Positions 1 to 8,344 of a stretch of 64,000 nt of DNA are shown piece after piece; within the stretch, counting starts at the first letter, position 1; each line of letters begins with the position of its first letter. The notes below the pieces were generated by a model that was not told the origin of the DNA, ran no database searches, and was given only the letters and a program-made list of their open reading frames with translations. Both the position numbers and the translations under genes were made by a program. Source of the stretch: Demequina lignilytica (GTDB lineage: Bacteria > Actinomycetota > Actinomycetes > Actinomycetales > Demequinaceae); NCBI RefSeq assembly GCF_030418305.1, contig NZ_JAUHPX010000001.1:310001-374000 (forward strand). Reading direction: 5' to 3'.

Positions 1-1
1 C

Positions 2-595
2 CTGCCCGGCCTGTTCTTCGGCTTCCTCGCGCTGTACCCGTGGATCGAGGCCTGGGCCACGGGCGACCGCGGCGAGAAGCACGTGCTCGACCGGCCGCGC
101 AACGCGCCGGTGCGCACGGGCCTCGGCGTGGCGCTGATCACGTTCTACGTGATCCTCGTGATGGAGGGGTCGAACGACATCATCGCGAACCTCTTCCACC
201 TGTCGCTCAACGACCTGACCTACTTCTTCCGGATCGGCATCTTCGTGATCCCGGTGCTCGCCTTCTGGATCACCCGGCGCATCGCGTTCGGGCTCCAGCG
301 CAAGGACCGCGAGCTGGTGCTCCACGGAAACGAGACCGGTCGGATCGTCCGCCACGAGCACGGCGAGTACATCGAGGTCCACGAGCCGCTCGACGAGCAG
401 GAGCGCTGGCTCCGCGTGGGCTACGAGGACATCGCGCCGCTGGAGATCGAGCCCGAGTTCAACGACCGGGGCGTGCGCCGCAAGGGCTACCGCTGGGATC
501 GCTTCAAGCAGCGGCTGTCGCGCTTCTACTTCGAGCAGCGCATCTCCCCCGTCACGCCGGAGGAGCTCGAGGAGGCGCAGCACGCGCACCACTGA
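2..595 (+). CDS. qcrB: Cytochrome bc1 complex cytochrome b subunit, C-terminal part
   Basis: This is the 3' end of a gene that begins before the window; the frame is open from base 2. The visible ~197 residues hold the last membrane segments and a hydrophilic tail. The FFGFLALYPWIEAW segment and the following GDRGEKHVLDRPRNAPVRTG stretch are typical of the actinobacterial QcrB C-terminal extension. QcrB oxidises menaquinol in the cytoplasmic membrane and passes electrons through QcrC to the aa3 oxidase. The oxidase subunits ctaC, ctaD and ctaF lie 2 kb away on the other strand, which fits the bc1-aa3 supercomplex of this phylum. The identification is firm for the family; the N-terminal half with the heme ligands cannot be seen. 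Confidence 0.88.
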   Translation: MPGLFFGFLALYPWIEAWATGDRGEKHVLDRPRNAPVRTGLGVALITFYVILVMEGSNDIIANLFHLSLNDLTYFFRIGIFVIPVLAFWITRRIAFGLQRKDRELVLHGNETGRIVRHEHGEYIEVHEPLDEQERWLRVGYEDIAPLEIEPEFNDRGVRRKGYRWDRFKQRLSRFYFEQRISPVTPEELEEAQHAHH

Positions 596-609
596 CACGC
601 ATCGTCACC

Positions 610-646
610 CGCAGGGGCGTCCCGGAGCATCCGGGACGCCCCTGCG
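610..646 (+). terminator. Hairpin terminator after qcrB
   Basis: A 16-bp perfect inverted repeat (610-625 with 631-646) around a 5-nt loop lies 15 bases after the qcrB stop. There is no clear T-run after it, as is common in high-GC actinobacteria. Confidence 0.8.
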
Positions 647-841
647 GCGTTCCCGGCACCGTTGCCCGCCGATGCCGCGTTCCGAGCGAATCCCCAGCAT
701 CGTCCCGGAATGCCCGCGCCGACACGGGAGTTGTCACAGGAGAACCATCCTCGCCCCGTCGCCCTGCCATGAGTAGGCTCGGGACGTTCCCGGAAAACCG
801 GCCGTGACGCGTGTGCGCCGCGGCCCGACCTTGGAGGAGAT

Positions 842-1462
842 ATGGCCGACTACACGCTGCCGGACCTCTCGTACGACTACGGCGCCCTCGACCCGCACAT
901 CGCGGGTCAGATCATGGAGCTGCACCACAGCAAGCACCACGCCGCGTACGTCGCCGGCGCGAACACCGCTCTGGAGAAGATGGCGGAGGCGCGCGACACC
1001 GACAACTTCGGCGCGATCGCCGGCCTCGAGAAGGCGCTCGCCTTCAACCTCGGCGGTCACACCAACCACTCGATCTTCTGGACCAACATGTCCCCGGAGG
1101 GTGGCGACAAGCCCACCGGCGAGCTGTCCGCGGCGCTCGACGAGCACTTCGGCTCGTTCGAGAAGTTCCAGGCGCACTTCACGAACAACGCGATGACCAT
1201 CATGGGGTCGGGCTGGTCGATCCTCGCCTGGGACACCATCGGCAAGAAGCTCGTGATCGTGCAGCTCTACGACCAGCAGGGCAACGTGCCGGTCGGTCTG
1301 ATCCCCCTGCTCATGCTCGACATGTGGGAGCACGCCTTCTACCTCCAGTACAAGAACGTCAAGGCGGACTACGTCAAGGCGTGGTGGAACGTCGTGGACT
1401 GGGCCAACGTCCAGCAGCGCTTCATCACCGCGACCGCGACTCAGGGCCTCATCGTCATGTGA
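842..1462 (+). CDS. sodA: Superoxide dismutase (Mn/Fe family)
   Basis: The 206-residue protein has the standard length of the Mn/Fe superoxide dismutase family and dismutates superoxide to oxygen and hydrogen peroxide in the cytoplasm. Metal ligands appear in the expected contexts: first His in MELHHSKHH (H28), His in [10 protein letters not shown], and Asp and His in [20 protein letters not shown] and the QQG of LYDQQGN are more typical of Mn-dependent enzymes, but metal choice cannot be proved from sequence. The start is supported by a GGAGGAG ribosome binding site 6 nt upstream. A TAGGCT -10-like box at 774-779 may give a ~55-nt leader. Single-gene unit bounded by strong hairpins. Confidence 0.95.
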   Translation: MADYTLPDLSYDYGALDPHIAGQIMELHHSKHHAAYVAGANTALEKMAEARDTDNFGAIAGLEKALAFNLGGHTNHSIFWTNMSPEGGDKPTGELSAALDEHFGSFEKFQAHFTNNAMTIMGSGWSILAWDTIGKKLVIVQLYDQQGNVPVGLIPLLMLDMWEHAFYLQYKNVKADYVKAWWNVVDWANVQQRFITATATQGLIVM

Positions 1463-1479
1463 CGGACGTCCTCGTACCC

Positions 1480-1517
1480 GACAGGGGCCGCCTTCCATCC
1501 GGGAGGCGGCCCCTGTC
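1480..1517 (+). terminator. Hairpin terminator after sodA
   Basis: A 14-bp perfect stem (1480-1493 with 1504-1517) begins 18 bases after the sodA stop codon. Confidence 0.85.
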
Positions 1518-1566
1518 GCGTCTCCTGGGTCCCCATCTCCCCCGGCCTGCCCGCTAGGTTGGGAGC

Positions 1567-2304
1567 ATGCCGGGAGAGGCCCTGAGAGCCCGCGGGCGCG
1601 CCACGAGCGCCGCGGATCGACGCTCCGCGCTCTGGCTGCTCGTGGGGAGCCTCGCGGTGCTCCAGTTCGCGTACCCCGCGACCCTCGACGGACGGCTGTG
1701 GACCCTCCTCTACCTGTCCGTCTACATCGGGCTCGTCGTCGTCGCCGTGCGCATCGGCGCCGCCGACCCGCGACGCTTCTGGCCCCTCGTGGCGGCCGCC
1801 GCCGCCCTGGTCGCCGGCGCGACCTGGTTCGCGGTGCAGCAGGACGACCTCGCCGCGACGCGCGCGATGCTCGCGGGTTCGTTCCTGCTCCAGCTCGCGC
1901 TCATGGTGGCGCTCCTCGACGCGCTGGTCCATCCTCCCGCGCACGCGACGGTCACCGACCTCATCCTGGTGGCCGTGGCGATCTATCTGCTGTTCGGCGG
2001 CGTGTGCGGCCTCCTCTCCGCCCAGCTCGAGCTCGCCGCCCCGGGGAGCTTCGTCGACCAGACGGCGTCGGGAGAGCCGCTGGCCTGGCAGGGCCTCATC
2101 TACGGCAGCTACGTGACGCTGACCACGCTCGGCTTCGGCGACATCGTGCCGCTGGCCCCGTGGGCACGTGCCCTATGGTCGTTCGAGGCCGTGGTCGGGA
2201 CCCTCTACCTCGCGATCGTCATCGCGCGCCTGGTGGGCCTCGGCGGGAGCCATACGTGGCTCCGCGGCAGGGACACCCGAGCGCCCGGTCCTGACGAGCC
2301 CTGA
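1567..2304 (+). CDS. Two-pore-domain-type potassium channel family protein
   Basis: A 245-residue membrane protein with about six hydrophobic segments. Near the C-terminus is a pore loop, YVTLTTLGFGDIVPLAP, with the TLGFGD selectivity filter, followed by a last transmembrane helix. This is the Ion_trans_2 pore architecture, so a role as a K+-selective (or monovalent cation) channel in the cytoplasmic membrane is likely. No cytoplasmic RCK or cyclic-nucleotide domain follows, so gating is unknown. The ATG is exactly 6 nt after a TAGGTT -10 box (1555-1560), so the transcript is probably leaderless and this start is favoured. Confidence 0.8.
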   Translation: MPGEALRARGRATSAADRRSALWLLVGSLAVLQFAYPATLDGRLWTLLYLSVYIGLVVVAVRIGAADPRRFWPLVAAAAALVAGATWFAVQQDDLAATRAMLAGSFLLQLALMVALLDALVHPPAHATVTDLILVAVAIYLLFGGVCGLLSAQLELAAPGSFVDQTASGEPLAWQGLIYGSYVTLTTLGFGDIVPLAPWARALWSFEAVVGTLYLAIVIARLVGLGGSHTWLRGRDTRAPGPDEP

Positions 2305-2325
2305 GCCGCGCCACGGGGAACGAGG

Positions 2326-2357
2326 ACGGCCCGGTCCCCGCGCGGGGACCGGGCCGT
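2326..2357. terminator. Bidirectional terminator between channel gene and ctaF
   Basis: A perfect 15-bp stem (2326-2340 with 2343-2357) with a 2-nt gap lies between two convergent genes and can serve both strands. Confidence 0.85.
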
Positions 2358-2377
2358 GAACCGTTCGCGGCTGACGC

Positions 2378-2779
2378 TCAGTGGGCGTGCTGACCGCGCG
2401 AGAACTCGAAGACCCAGCCCCACAGGCCGATGGTGCCGAGCACAGCCGCCGGGACCATGATCCACCAGTCGACGGCCAGCGCCACGAAGGACAGCGCGGC
2501 GCCGGCGGCCAGCACCAGCGGCCACCAGCTCCACGGCGCGAACACGCCCTGCTCCCCCGCGTGGTCGGCGATCTCGCCGTCCTCCGCGTCCTCGGGTCGC
2601 TTGCCGTGGCGACGCTCGAGCATCTTGAAGTAGAAGCCGACCATGCCGAACATGCCGGCGGTCAGGTAGATCGCGAGGAACCCGACCCACTCGCTCCAGT
2701 GGGTGAAGATGCCGTACGCCGTGCCAGCCAGGATGAAGAAGGCCGTCGGGATGTTGAAGACATTCGCCTCGATGCGCAT
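2378..2779 (-). CDS. ctaF: Cytochrome c oxidase subunit IV (actinobacterial CtaF)
   Basis: The 133-residue protein has four predicted membrane helices (about residues 9-25, 31-51, 84-105 and 107-125) separated by a charged cytoplasmic loop. Its length and the WSWWPLVLAAGAALSF segment match the small actinobacterial subunit IV of the aa3 oxidase, which has no counterpart in proteobacteria. It structurally supports subunit I. The gene is last in the ctaC-ctaD-ctaF unit, 12 nt behind ctaD, with an AGGAGGAG ribosome binding site before the ATG. Confidence 0.92.
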   Translation of the reverse strand: MRIEANVFNIPTAFFILAGTAYGIFTHWSEWVGFLAIYLTAGMFGMVGFYFKMLERRHGKRPEDAEDGEIADHAGEQGVFAPWSWWPLVLAAGAALSFVALAVDWWIMVPAAVLGTIGLWGWVFEFSRGQHAH

Positions 2780-2791
2780 GCGGCTCTCCTC

Positions 2792-4507
2792 CTAGCCGAC
2801 CGGGGCGTGGTCGGTGTTGTCGCGCTCGGCCTGATAGTGGTCGATCGCCGCCGCACCCGGGTGATGCAGGTCGAACGCCGGACGCTCCGAGCGGATGCGC
2901 GGGATGGACGTGAAGTTGTGGCGCGGCGGCGGGCAGGACGTCGCCCACTCGAGCGAGTTGCCGAAGCCCCACGGGTCGTCCACCGTCACCTTGGGCGCCC
3001 GCTTCGAGGTGATGTACACGTTCCACAGGAACGGCAGCGTCGAGAGCGCAAGCACCACGGCGCCGATGGTCGACAGCTGGTTCATCCAGGTGAAGCCGTC
3101 CTCGGGCAGGTAGTCGACGTAGCGTCGCGGCATGCCCATCGCGCCCAGCCAGTGCTGGACCAGGAAGGTGGTGTGGAAGCCGAAGAACAGCAGCCAGAAG
3201 TGCACCTTGCCCAGGCGCTCGTTGAGCATCTTGCCCGTGAACTTGGGCCACCAGAAGTAGAAGCCCGCGAACATCGCGAACACGACCGTGCCGAACACCA
3301 CGTAGTGGAAGTGCGCGACCACGAAGTAGGAGTCGGACAGCGGGAAGTCGAGCACCGGCGAGCTCAGGATGATGCCGGTGAGGCCGCCGAAGAGGAAGGT
3401 GACCAGGAAGCCGATCGACCACAGCATCGGTGTGTCGAAGGTGAGCTTCCCTCGCCACATGGTGCCGATCCAGTTGAAGAACTTCACTCCGGTCGGCACC
3501 GCGATGAGCATGGTCATGAAGCCGAAGAACGGCAGCAGGACCGCGCCGGTGACGTACATGTGGTGCGCCCACACCGTGACCGACAGCGCCGCGATCGCGA
3601 TGGTGGCGTACACCAGGCCGTGGTAGCCGAACAGCGGCTTGCGGCTGAACACCGGGAAGATCTCCGAGACGATGCCGAAGAACGGCAGCGCGATGATGTA
3701 CACCTCGGGGTGGCCGAAGAACCAGAAGAGGTGCTGCCAGAGGATGGCGCCGCCGTTGTCAGGGTTGAACACCTGGGAGTGGAGCACGCGGTCCGAGCCG
3801 AGCGCGAAGAGCGCCGAGGCCAGCGGCGGGAACGCCAGCAGCACCAGCATCGACGTCACCAGGATGTTCCAGGTGAAGATCGGCATCCGGAACATGGTCA
3901 TGCCCGGCGCGCGCATCGTCACGATCGTGGTGATGAAGTTCACCGCACCGAGGATGGTGCCGAAGCCACCGAGCGCGAGTCCGAAGACCCACAGGTCGCC
4001 GCCGACGCCCGGCGAGTAGACCGAGTTCGACAGCGGCGCGTACGCGAACCAGCCGAAGGATGCGGCGCCCTGCGGGGTGAAGAACCCCGCCATGGCGATC
4101 ACGCCGCCGAACGCGTACAGCCAGTACGCGAGCATGTTGAGGCGCGGGAACGCCACATCGGGCGCGCCGATCTGGAGCGGCATGATGAAGTTCGCGAAGC
4201 CCGCGAACAGCGGGGTGGCGAACAGCAGCAGCATGATCGTGCCGTGCATGGTGAACAGCTGGTTGTACTGCTCGGCGGACTGGACCACCTGCATGCCCGG
4301 CTCGAACAGCTCCGCGCGGATCAGCAGCGCGAGCAGGCCGCCGACCACGAAGAAGAAGAACGACGTGATCAGGTACATGTACCCGATGGTCTTGTGGTCC
4401 GTGGTGGTCAACCACTTGATGACGATCGAGCCGCGCTTGGTGGGCGCGACCGGGACGGACACCTGGCGGGCGGCGTCGCCGCCGGCCTCGTACGAAACCG
4501 TGGCCAT
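2792..4507 (-). CDS. ctaD: Cytochrome c oxidase subunit I
   Basis: A 571-residue heme-copper oxidase catalytic subunit with twelve membrane helices. It reduces O2 to water at the heme a3-CuB centre and pumps protons. Visible key residues: low-spin heme ligand H88 in FTMHGT, and the CuB/proton-channel signature HPEVY (H266, E268, Y270), which marks an A1-type oxidase; the later HFHYV pair supplies heme ligands. The start codon overlaps the ctaC stop by one base (TGATG), implying translational coupling. The soluble C-terminal tail is of usual length. Confidence 0.97.
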   Translation of the reverse strand: MATVSYEAGGDAARQVSVPVAPTKRGSIVIKWLTTTDHKTIGYMYLITSFFFFVVGGLLALLIRAELFEPGMQVVQSAEQYNQLFTMHGTIMLLLFATPLFAGFANFIMPLQIGAPDVAFPRLNMLAYWLYAFGGVIAMAGFFTPQGAASFGWFAYAPLSNSVYSPGVGGDLWVFGLALGGFGTILGAVNFITTIVTMRAPGMTMFRMPIFTWNILVTSMLVLLAFPPLASALFALGSDRVLHSQVFNPDNGGAILWQHLFWFFGHPEVYIIALPFFGIVSEIFPVFSRKPLFGYHGLVYATIAIAALSVTVWAHHMYVTGAVLLPFFGFMTMLIAVPTGVKFFNWIGTMWRGKLTFDTPMLWSIGFLVTFLFGGLTGIILSSPVLDFPLSDSYFVVAHFHYVVFGTVVFAMFAGFYFWWPKFTGKMLNERLGKVHFWLLFFGFHTTFLVQHWLGAMGMPRRYVDYLPEDGFTWMNQLSTIGAVVLALSTLPFLWNVYITSKRAPKVTVDDPWGFGNSLEWATSCPPPRHNFTSIPRIRSERPAFDLHHPGAAAIDHYQAERDNTDHAPVG

Positions 4508-5382
4508 CAGGAATCAGCCTCCTCGTGCTCCTCGGTGAGCTGGACGACCTGATCGCGCGAGTACTCCTCGACGCCGATCTGCCCGGTGTAGCCCTCGTTG
4601 CGCAGCTCCTCCATGTGAGCGTCGTACTCGTCGCGGGAGACGACAGCCACGTTGAACAGCATCGACGCGTGGTACTCGCCGCACAGCTCGGCGCACTTGC
4701 CCTGGTACATCCCCTCCTGGGTGGGGATGATCTGGAACGTGTTGGTCCGGCCCGGGATGACGTCCTCCTTGTAGAGGAACGCGGGCACCCAGAACGAGTG
4801 GATGACGTCGCGCGAGTCGAGCGTGAACTCGACGCGCTCGCCCACGGGGAGGTACAGCGTCGGGAGCGTCTCCTCGACGCCCTCCTCGCCCGTCAGGCTC
4901 GCCTGGACACCGGGGTCGTACACGTCGTCGTCGACGTAGTTGAAGTCCCAGCTCCACTGCTTGCCGACCACGTTGATGTGGATGTCCGGGGTCTCGGACG
5001 TGTCCTTGATCGCGGAGATGTCCTCGACCGTGTACTTGAACAGCACGCCGATCATCAGCAGCGGGACGATGGTGTACATCAGCTCGAGCGGAACGTTCGC
5101 CCTGGTCTGCAGCGGGAGCTTGGTGTCTCCCTTGCGCTTGCGGTACACGATGACCGCCCAGAGGATCAGGCCCCAGGTGATGACGCCGACGGTGAGCGCG
5201 GCGATCCAGGAGCCGTTCCAGAGCGTGATGATCCGCCCGGTCTGGTTGGTGATCTCAGGGGTGCTGGGAAGGGCGCCGTTCTCAATCCCGGTGGAGCAGC
5301 CGGCGACCAGGGACGTCAGTCCCAGGGCGAGGGCTCCTGCCAGGGCTTTTCCGAGCGCGCGGGGACGCGAAATCGAGGACAC
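4507..5382 (-). CDS. ctaC: Cytochrome c oxidase subunit II (lipoprotein, CuA site)
   Basis: The 291-residue protein begins with a lipoprotein signal ending in LVAGC (C29), then two membrane helices and an extracytoplasmic cupredoxin domain. The CuA ligands are seen in [12 protein letters not shown] (C230, C234, H238). It accepts electrons from the cytochrome c domain of the bc1 complex and passes them to CtaD. The GTG start is supported by a TACACT -10 box (5389-5394) exactly 6 nt upstream on this strand, so the ctaCDF mRNA is probably leaderless. The promoter is back to back with that of the next gene on the plus strand. Confidence 0.95.
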   Translation of the reverse strand: MSSISRPRALGKALAGALALGLTSLVAGCSTGIENGALPSTPEITNQTGRIITLWNGSWIAALTVGVITWGLILWAVIVYRKRKGDTKLPLQTRANVPLELMYTIVPLLMIGVLFKYTVEDISAIKDTSETPDIHINVVGKQWSWDFNYVDDDVYDPGVQASLTGEEGVEETLPTLYLPVGERVEFTLDSRDVIHSFWVPAFLYKEDVIPGRTNTFQIIPTQEGMYQGKCAELCGEYHASMLFNVAVVSRDEYDAHMEELRNEGYTGQIGVEEYSRDQVVQLTEEHEEADS

Positions 5383-5388
5383 ACGGGC

Positions 5389-5408
5389 AGTGTAGCGCGC
5401 GATACGGT
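5389..5408. promoter_or_regulatory. Divergent -10 boxes for ctaC and the 5415 gene
   Basis: TACACT (minus strand, 5389-5394) lies 6 nt from the ctaC GTG, and TACGGT (plus strand, 5403-5408) lies 6 nt from the ATG at 5415. The two -10 elements are only 8 bases apart, so the two promoters overlap and may exclude each other. Confidence 0.55.
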
Positions 5409-5414
5409 GAGGGC

Positions 5415-6548
5415 ATGCAGGCCGCCCGCATGTTCCTCGACGCCAGTGGTTCCTCCCCTATGACGAATCGGGCGCTGGAAGCGTTCCAGGCGGGCCTCGC
5501 CGACGGCTGGGCGGACCCGACGCGGCTCCACTCGGAGTCGCGGCGCGCGCGCCAGCTTCTCGACGGTTCCCGCGAGGCGATCGCGGACGCCCTCGATGCG
5601 CGTCCCGAGCAGGTGCACCTCACCGCCTCCCCGCACCTGGGGCTCGAGCGCGTCATCGCCGGGGTGTTCGCGGCCCGGCGAGGCCGCGGCCGGATCGTCG
5701 CCTCCGCCGTGGAGCGCGACGCCACGCTCCACGCCGCCGACTACGTCAGCGGCGGGCGCCTCGCGACCGTTCCGGTCGATCGCGACGGGCACGTCGACAT
5801 CGAGGCGCTCGGCGCCGAGCTGGCCGACCCGGACGTCGCGCTCGCCGCGGTCCAGCACGGCAATCACGAGATCGGGACGCTGCAGCGGCTCGACCGTGTG
5901 CACGCCGCGACGTCCGCGGCAGCCGTGCCTCTCATCGTGGACGCCACCGCGAGCATCGGCCACGTCCCCGCCCCCGAGCGATGGGACGCGTTGGTCGCGA
6001 ACCCGGCGGACTGGGGCGGCCCCCAGGGCATCGGCGTGGTCGCGCTACGCCCCTCGACCCGGTGGCTGCCCGTGTGGCCCGAGGGCGACGACTGGGCGCC
6101 CGGCGGCGTCAGCGTCCCGGCCGCCCTGGCGGCGGCCGTGGCGCTGCAGGAGCGGCTCGAGCAGCTGGACGCCGTGGGCGCGCGGCTCGGGGCGCTGATC
6201 GACCACGTCCGCGCGCGGGCGACCGACTGGCCCGGCGTCGACGTCGTCGGCGATCCCGCGGAGCGGCTCCCGCACGTGGTGACGTTCTCCTGTCTGTACG
6301 TCGACGGGGAGGCGCTCCTGACGCGCCTCGACCGCGAGGGCATCGCGGTCGGCTCCGGCTCCGCCTGCACGACCAGCACGCTCGAGCCGTCGCGCGTGCT
6401 CGCCTCGATCGGTGCGCTCAGCCATGGGAACGTCCGGCTCGGTCTGCACCCGGGCGTCGGCGAGGCGGACATCGAGCGCTTCCTGGCGCTGATGCCGCGC
6501 ATCCTCGGCGACCTGCGCGACGAGGCCGGGGCACCGGACCTTGGCTGA
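5415..6548 (+). CDS. Cysteine-desulfurase-like (class V aminotransferase fold) protein without a PLP lysine
   Basis: A 377-residue NifS/IscS-fold protein. The family transfers sulfur from cysteine to a catalytic Cys, using PLP bound to a lysine. Here the sulfur-carrying Cys motif SGSACTTS (C318) and the PLP-stacking region (HGNHEIGT, VDATASIG) are present. The Schiff-base lysine, normally in SAHKxxGPKG, is replaced: the aligned stretch NPADWGGPQG has D199 at that place. The whole translated protein contains no lysine at all. The gene overlaps a TusA-like sulfur carrier by 8 nt, suggesting a sulfur-transfer or regulatory pair. A TACGGT -10 box 6 nt upstream supports the start. Family assignment is good; normal desulfurase activity is doubtful. 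Confidence 0.75.
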   Translation: MQAARMFLDASGSSPMTNRALEAFQAGLADGWADPTRLHSESRRARQLLDGSREAIADALDARPEQVHLTASPHLGLERVIAGVFAARRGRGRIVASAVERDATLHAADYVSGGRLATVPVDRDGHVDIEALGAELADPDVALAAVQHGNHEIGTLQRLDRVHAATSAAAVPLIVDATASIGHVPAPERWDALVANPADWGGPQGIGVVALRPSTRWLPVWPEGDDWAPGGVSVPAALAAAVALQERLEQLDAVGARLGALIDHVRARATDWPGVDVVGDPAERLPHVVTFSCLYVDGEALLTRLDREGIAVGSGSACTTSTLEPSRVLASIGALSHGNVRLGLHPGVGEADIERFLALMPRILGDLRDEAGAPDLG

Positions 6549-6816
6549 GGATCGCGCCTCCGGCGGGGACGATGCGTCGCCGTCCGGCGCGGCCGACGTC
6601 ACCATCGACGCGACGGGGCTGCTGTGCCCTCTGCCGATCATCGAGCTGGGCCGGGCGGCGCGCGGGAGGGCGCCCGGCACCACGATCACGGTGGTCTGCA
6701 CCGACGTGGCGGCGCGTCTCGACGTCCCCGCATGGGCCCGGATGACGGGCCACGAGTTCGTCGGGGAGACGAAGACGGACGGCGGGGCCGTGGCCCTCAC
6801 CGTCCGTCTCCTCTAG
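6541..6816 (+). CDS. TusA-family sulfur carrier protein
   Basis: The core of this 91-residue protein, from about residue 19, matches the SirA/TusA fold: VTIDATGLLCPLPIIEL with the CPxP motif (C29 the persulfide-carrying cysteine). The family passes sulfur from a cysteine desulfurase to acceptors such as tRNA thiolation or molybdenum cofactor enzymes. The first 18 residues are an acidic, poorly conserved leader. The start is a TTG overlapping the upstream desulfurase-like gene by 8 nt; a later start cannot be excluded. The physical coupling suggests it is the partner of that protein. Confidence 0.8.
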   Translation: MAEDRASGGDDASPSGAADVTIDATGLLCPLPIIELGRAARGRAPGTTITVVCTDVAARLDVPAWARMTGHEFVGETKTDGGAVALTVRLL

Positions 6817-6858
6817 GTGTTCTGATTCAGTTCGCGCGATCGGGTCGCCCCGCGCGGC

Positions 6859-7212
6859 TCAGCTGAACGAGTCTCCGCATGCGCACGAGCTCGACGCGTT
6901 CGGGTTGTCGATCGTGAAGCCCTGCTTCTCGATCGTGTCCGCGAAGTCGATCGTGGCGCCGTCCAGGTACGGGACGGACATCTTGTCCACGACCACTCCG
7001 ACGCCGTCGAAGTCGCGGATCGCGTCCCCGTCGAGGGTGCGCTCGTCGAAGTACAGCTGATAGATGAGGCCGGAGCAGCCTCCCGGCTGCACCGCGAGGC
7101 GCAGGCGGAGGTCGTCACGACCCTCCTGCTCCAGCAGGCTCTTCACCTTGGCCGCTGCGGCATCGGTGATCACGACGCCGTGGGACTTGGTCTCGGTCGC
7201 AGTCTCGGTCAC
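6859..7212 (-). CDS. erpA: Iron-sulfur cluster insertion protein (A-type carrier)
   Basis: A 117-residue A-type Fe-S carrier that delivers clusters to apo-proteins. The three conserved cysteines are present: C46 in GGCSG, and C110 and C112 in SSCACG close to the C-terminus. The frame is open for another 31 residues upstream, but the GTG at 7212 is preferred because a GAGGAGG site lies 5 nt before it and the upstream extension looks non-homologous. In actinobacteria this gene commonly lies near the cytochrome oxidase genes, as here. Confidence 0.92.
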   Translation of the reverse strand: MTETATETKSHGVVITDAAAAKVKSLLEQEGRDDLRLRLAVQPGGCSGLIYQLYFDERTLDGDAIRDFDGVGVVVDKMSVPYLDGATIDFADTIEKQGFTIDNPNASSSCACGDSFS

Positions 7213-7323
7213 TGGCGCCTCCTCTCTCTCGGTTACGGGACCAGCGTACGCCGCGGCGCGGACATTCCCCACCCCCGGCGCGCGATTCGTTGATGGATCA
7301 TCCACCGGCGAACAGGAACCGGC

Positions 7324-8304
7324 TCAGCGCCGCGGGGTCCATGTCTGGGCGACCCGGCGGATCTGGTCGGCCAGCCCCGCCTCCCCCGGCAGCCCCTCGT
7401 GCGCTCCCGCGATCCCCGCCGCCATCAGGTCGCGCCGGCCCAGCGCCAGGTGCGCGGTGACGGCGACGGCCGGCACCCCCGTGGCGCCGGCGACCCGGGC
7501 CGCGGAGGCCGCCACGCCGTGGTCGAGCCCGCGGGCGTCGAGGCGTCCCGTCACGCACGCGACCACGTCCGCGTCGGCGGCGGCACGGTCGAGACCGGCG
7601 AGCTCCGCGACGGCGGGCGCCGCCGGCACGATCCGCGCGCCGAGCGCCGCGAGCGCGTAGGCCAGTCCGCCCGCGGCGCCGCTGCCCGGCTGATCGGACA
7701 GGCGACCCGGCCCCAGCAGGGTGCGCCGGGCGGCGACCGGGTCGGCCTCGCGGGCGATCGCGGACCAGCGCTCCTCCTGTGCCTGCGCCGCGAGGGCGAG
7801 CGCGGCATCGTGCTCCCGTCCGTCGCGCACCGAGGCGCTCATGCCCGTGAAGCCGAGCAGCGGCCGGTCGGAGCCCGCGAGCGCCATGATGGCGAGCCCG
7901 CTCAGGCCCGCGCGCGCCGCCTCGAGCCCACCGCCCCACAGGTCTGTCGCATCCCCCGCCGGGGGCTCGTCGCCCACCGGCACCACGACGGTGCCGCTCT
8001 CCCCCGCCGCTGCCAGCCCGAGCAGCGCCGCCGCCAGCGCGGCGGGCTCCCAACGCGCCCCCGTCACGGGCGCGAGCACGAGCGCGTCCCCCCGTCGACG
8101 GGCCGTCGCCCCGCCGACGGTCAGCGCCTCTCCGTCGAGGGCATCGGCCGTGCGAGGCCCGCCGTCAGGCACGGGCACGGCGGCCACGTCGACGTGCGGC
8201 GCCGCCGCTCCCCAGGCCTCCGCCGCCGCCGAGGCGACCGCCGCGGGCGGGAGATCGGGAGCGTCGGGGCGGGGCCAGCTCTGGGCGGCGATCACGGCAC
8301 GCAT
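7324..8304 (-). CDS. Glycerate kinase family protein, divergent
   Basis: A 326-residue protein of the glycerate kinase (GckA/GarK, PF02595) family, which phosphorylates D-glycerate with ATP. The family C-terminal signature is clear: GSGAAGGLAYALAALGARIVP and then a TGRLDARGLDHG-like stretch where members have TGEGxxDxQT. The N-terminal PVPDGG motif is kept. The usual PDSFKGS substrate loop at the start is replaced by AQSWPRPDAP, and the protein is about 40 residues shorter than typical members. The longer open frame to 8520 overlaps nadA and was not used. Its substrate may therefore differ. Confidence 0.6.
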   Translation of the reverse strand: MRAVIAAQSWPRPDAPDLPPAAVASAAAEAWGAAAPHVDVAAVPVPDGGPRTADALDGEALTVGGATARRRGDALVLAPVTGARWEPAALAAALLGLAAAGESGTVVVPVGDEPPAGDATDLWGGGLEAARAGLSGLAIMALAGSDRPLLGFTGMSASVRDGREHDAALALAAQAQEERWSAIAREADPVAARRTLLGPGRLSDQPGSGAAGGLAYALAALGARIVPAAPAVAELAGLDRAAADADVVACVTGRLDARGLDHGVAASAARVAGATGVPAVAVTAHLALGRRDLMAAGIAGAHEGLPGEAGLADQIRRVAQTWTPRR

Positions 8305-8344
8305 GGCCACCAGTGTGCCGTGTCCGTCATGCGACAATGTGCGA

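Noticed and set aside
2381-4552. A 723-codon plus-strand frame opposite ctaD and ctaF
   Set aside because: Composition is Arg/Glu/His-rich with no domain; it is the antisense shadow of clearly conserved oxidase genes.
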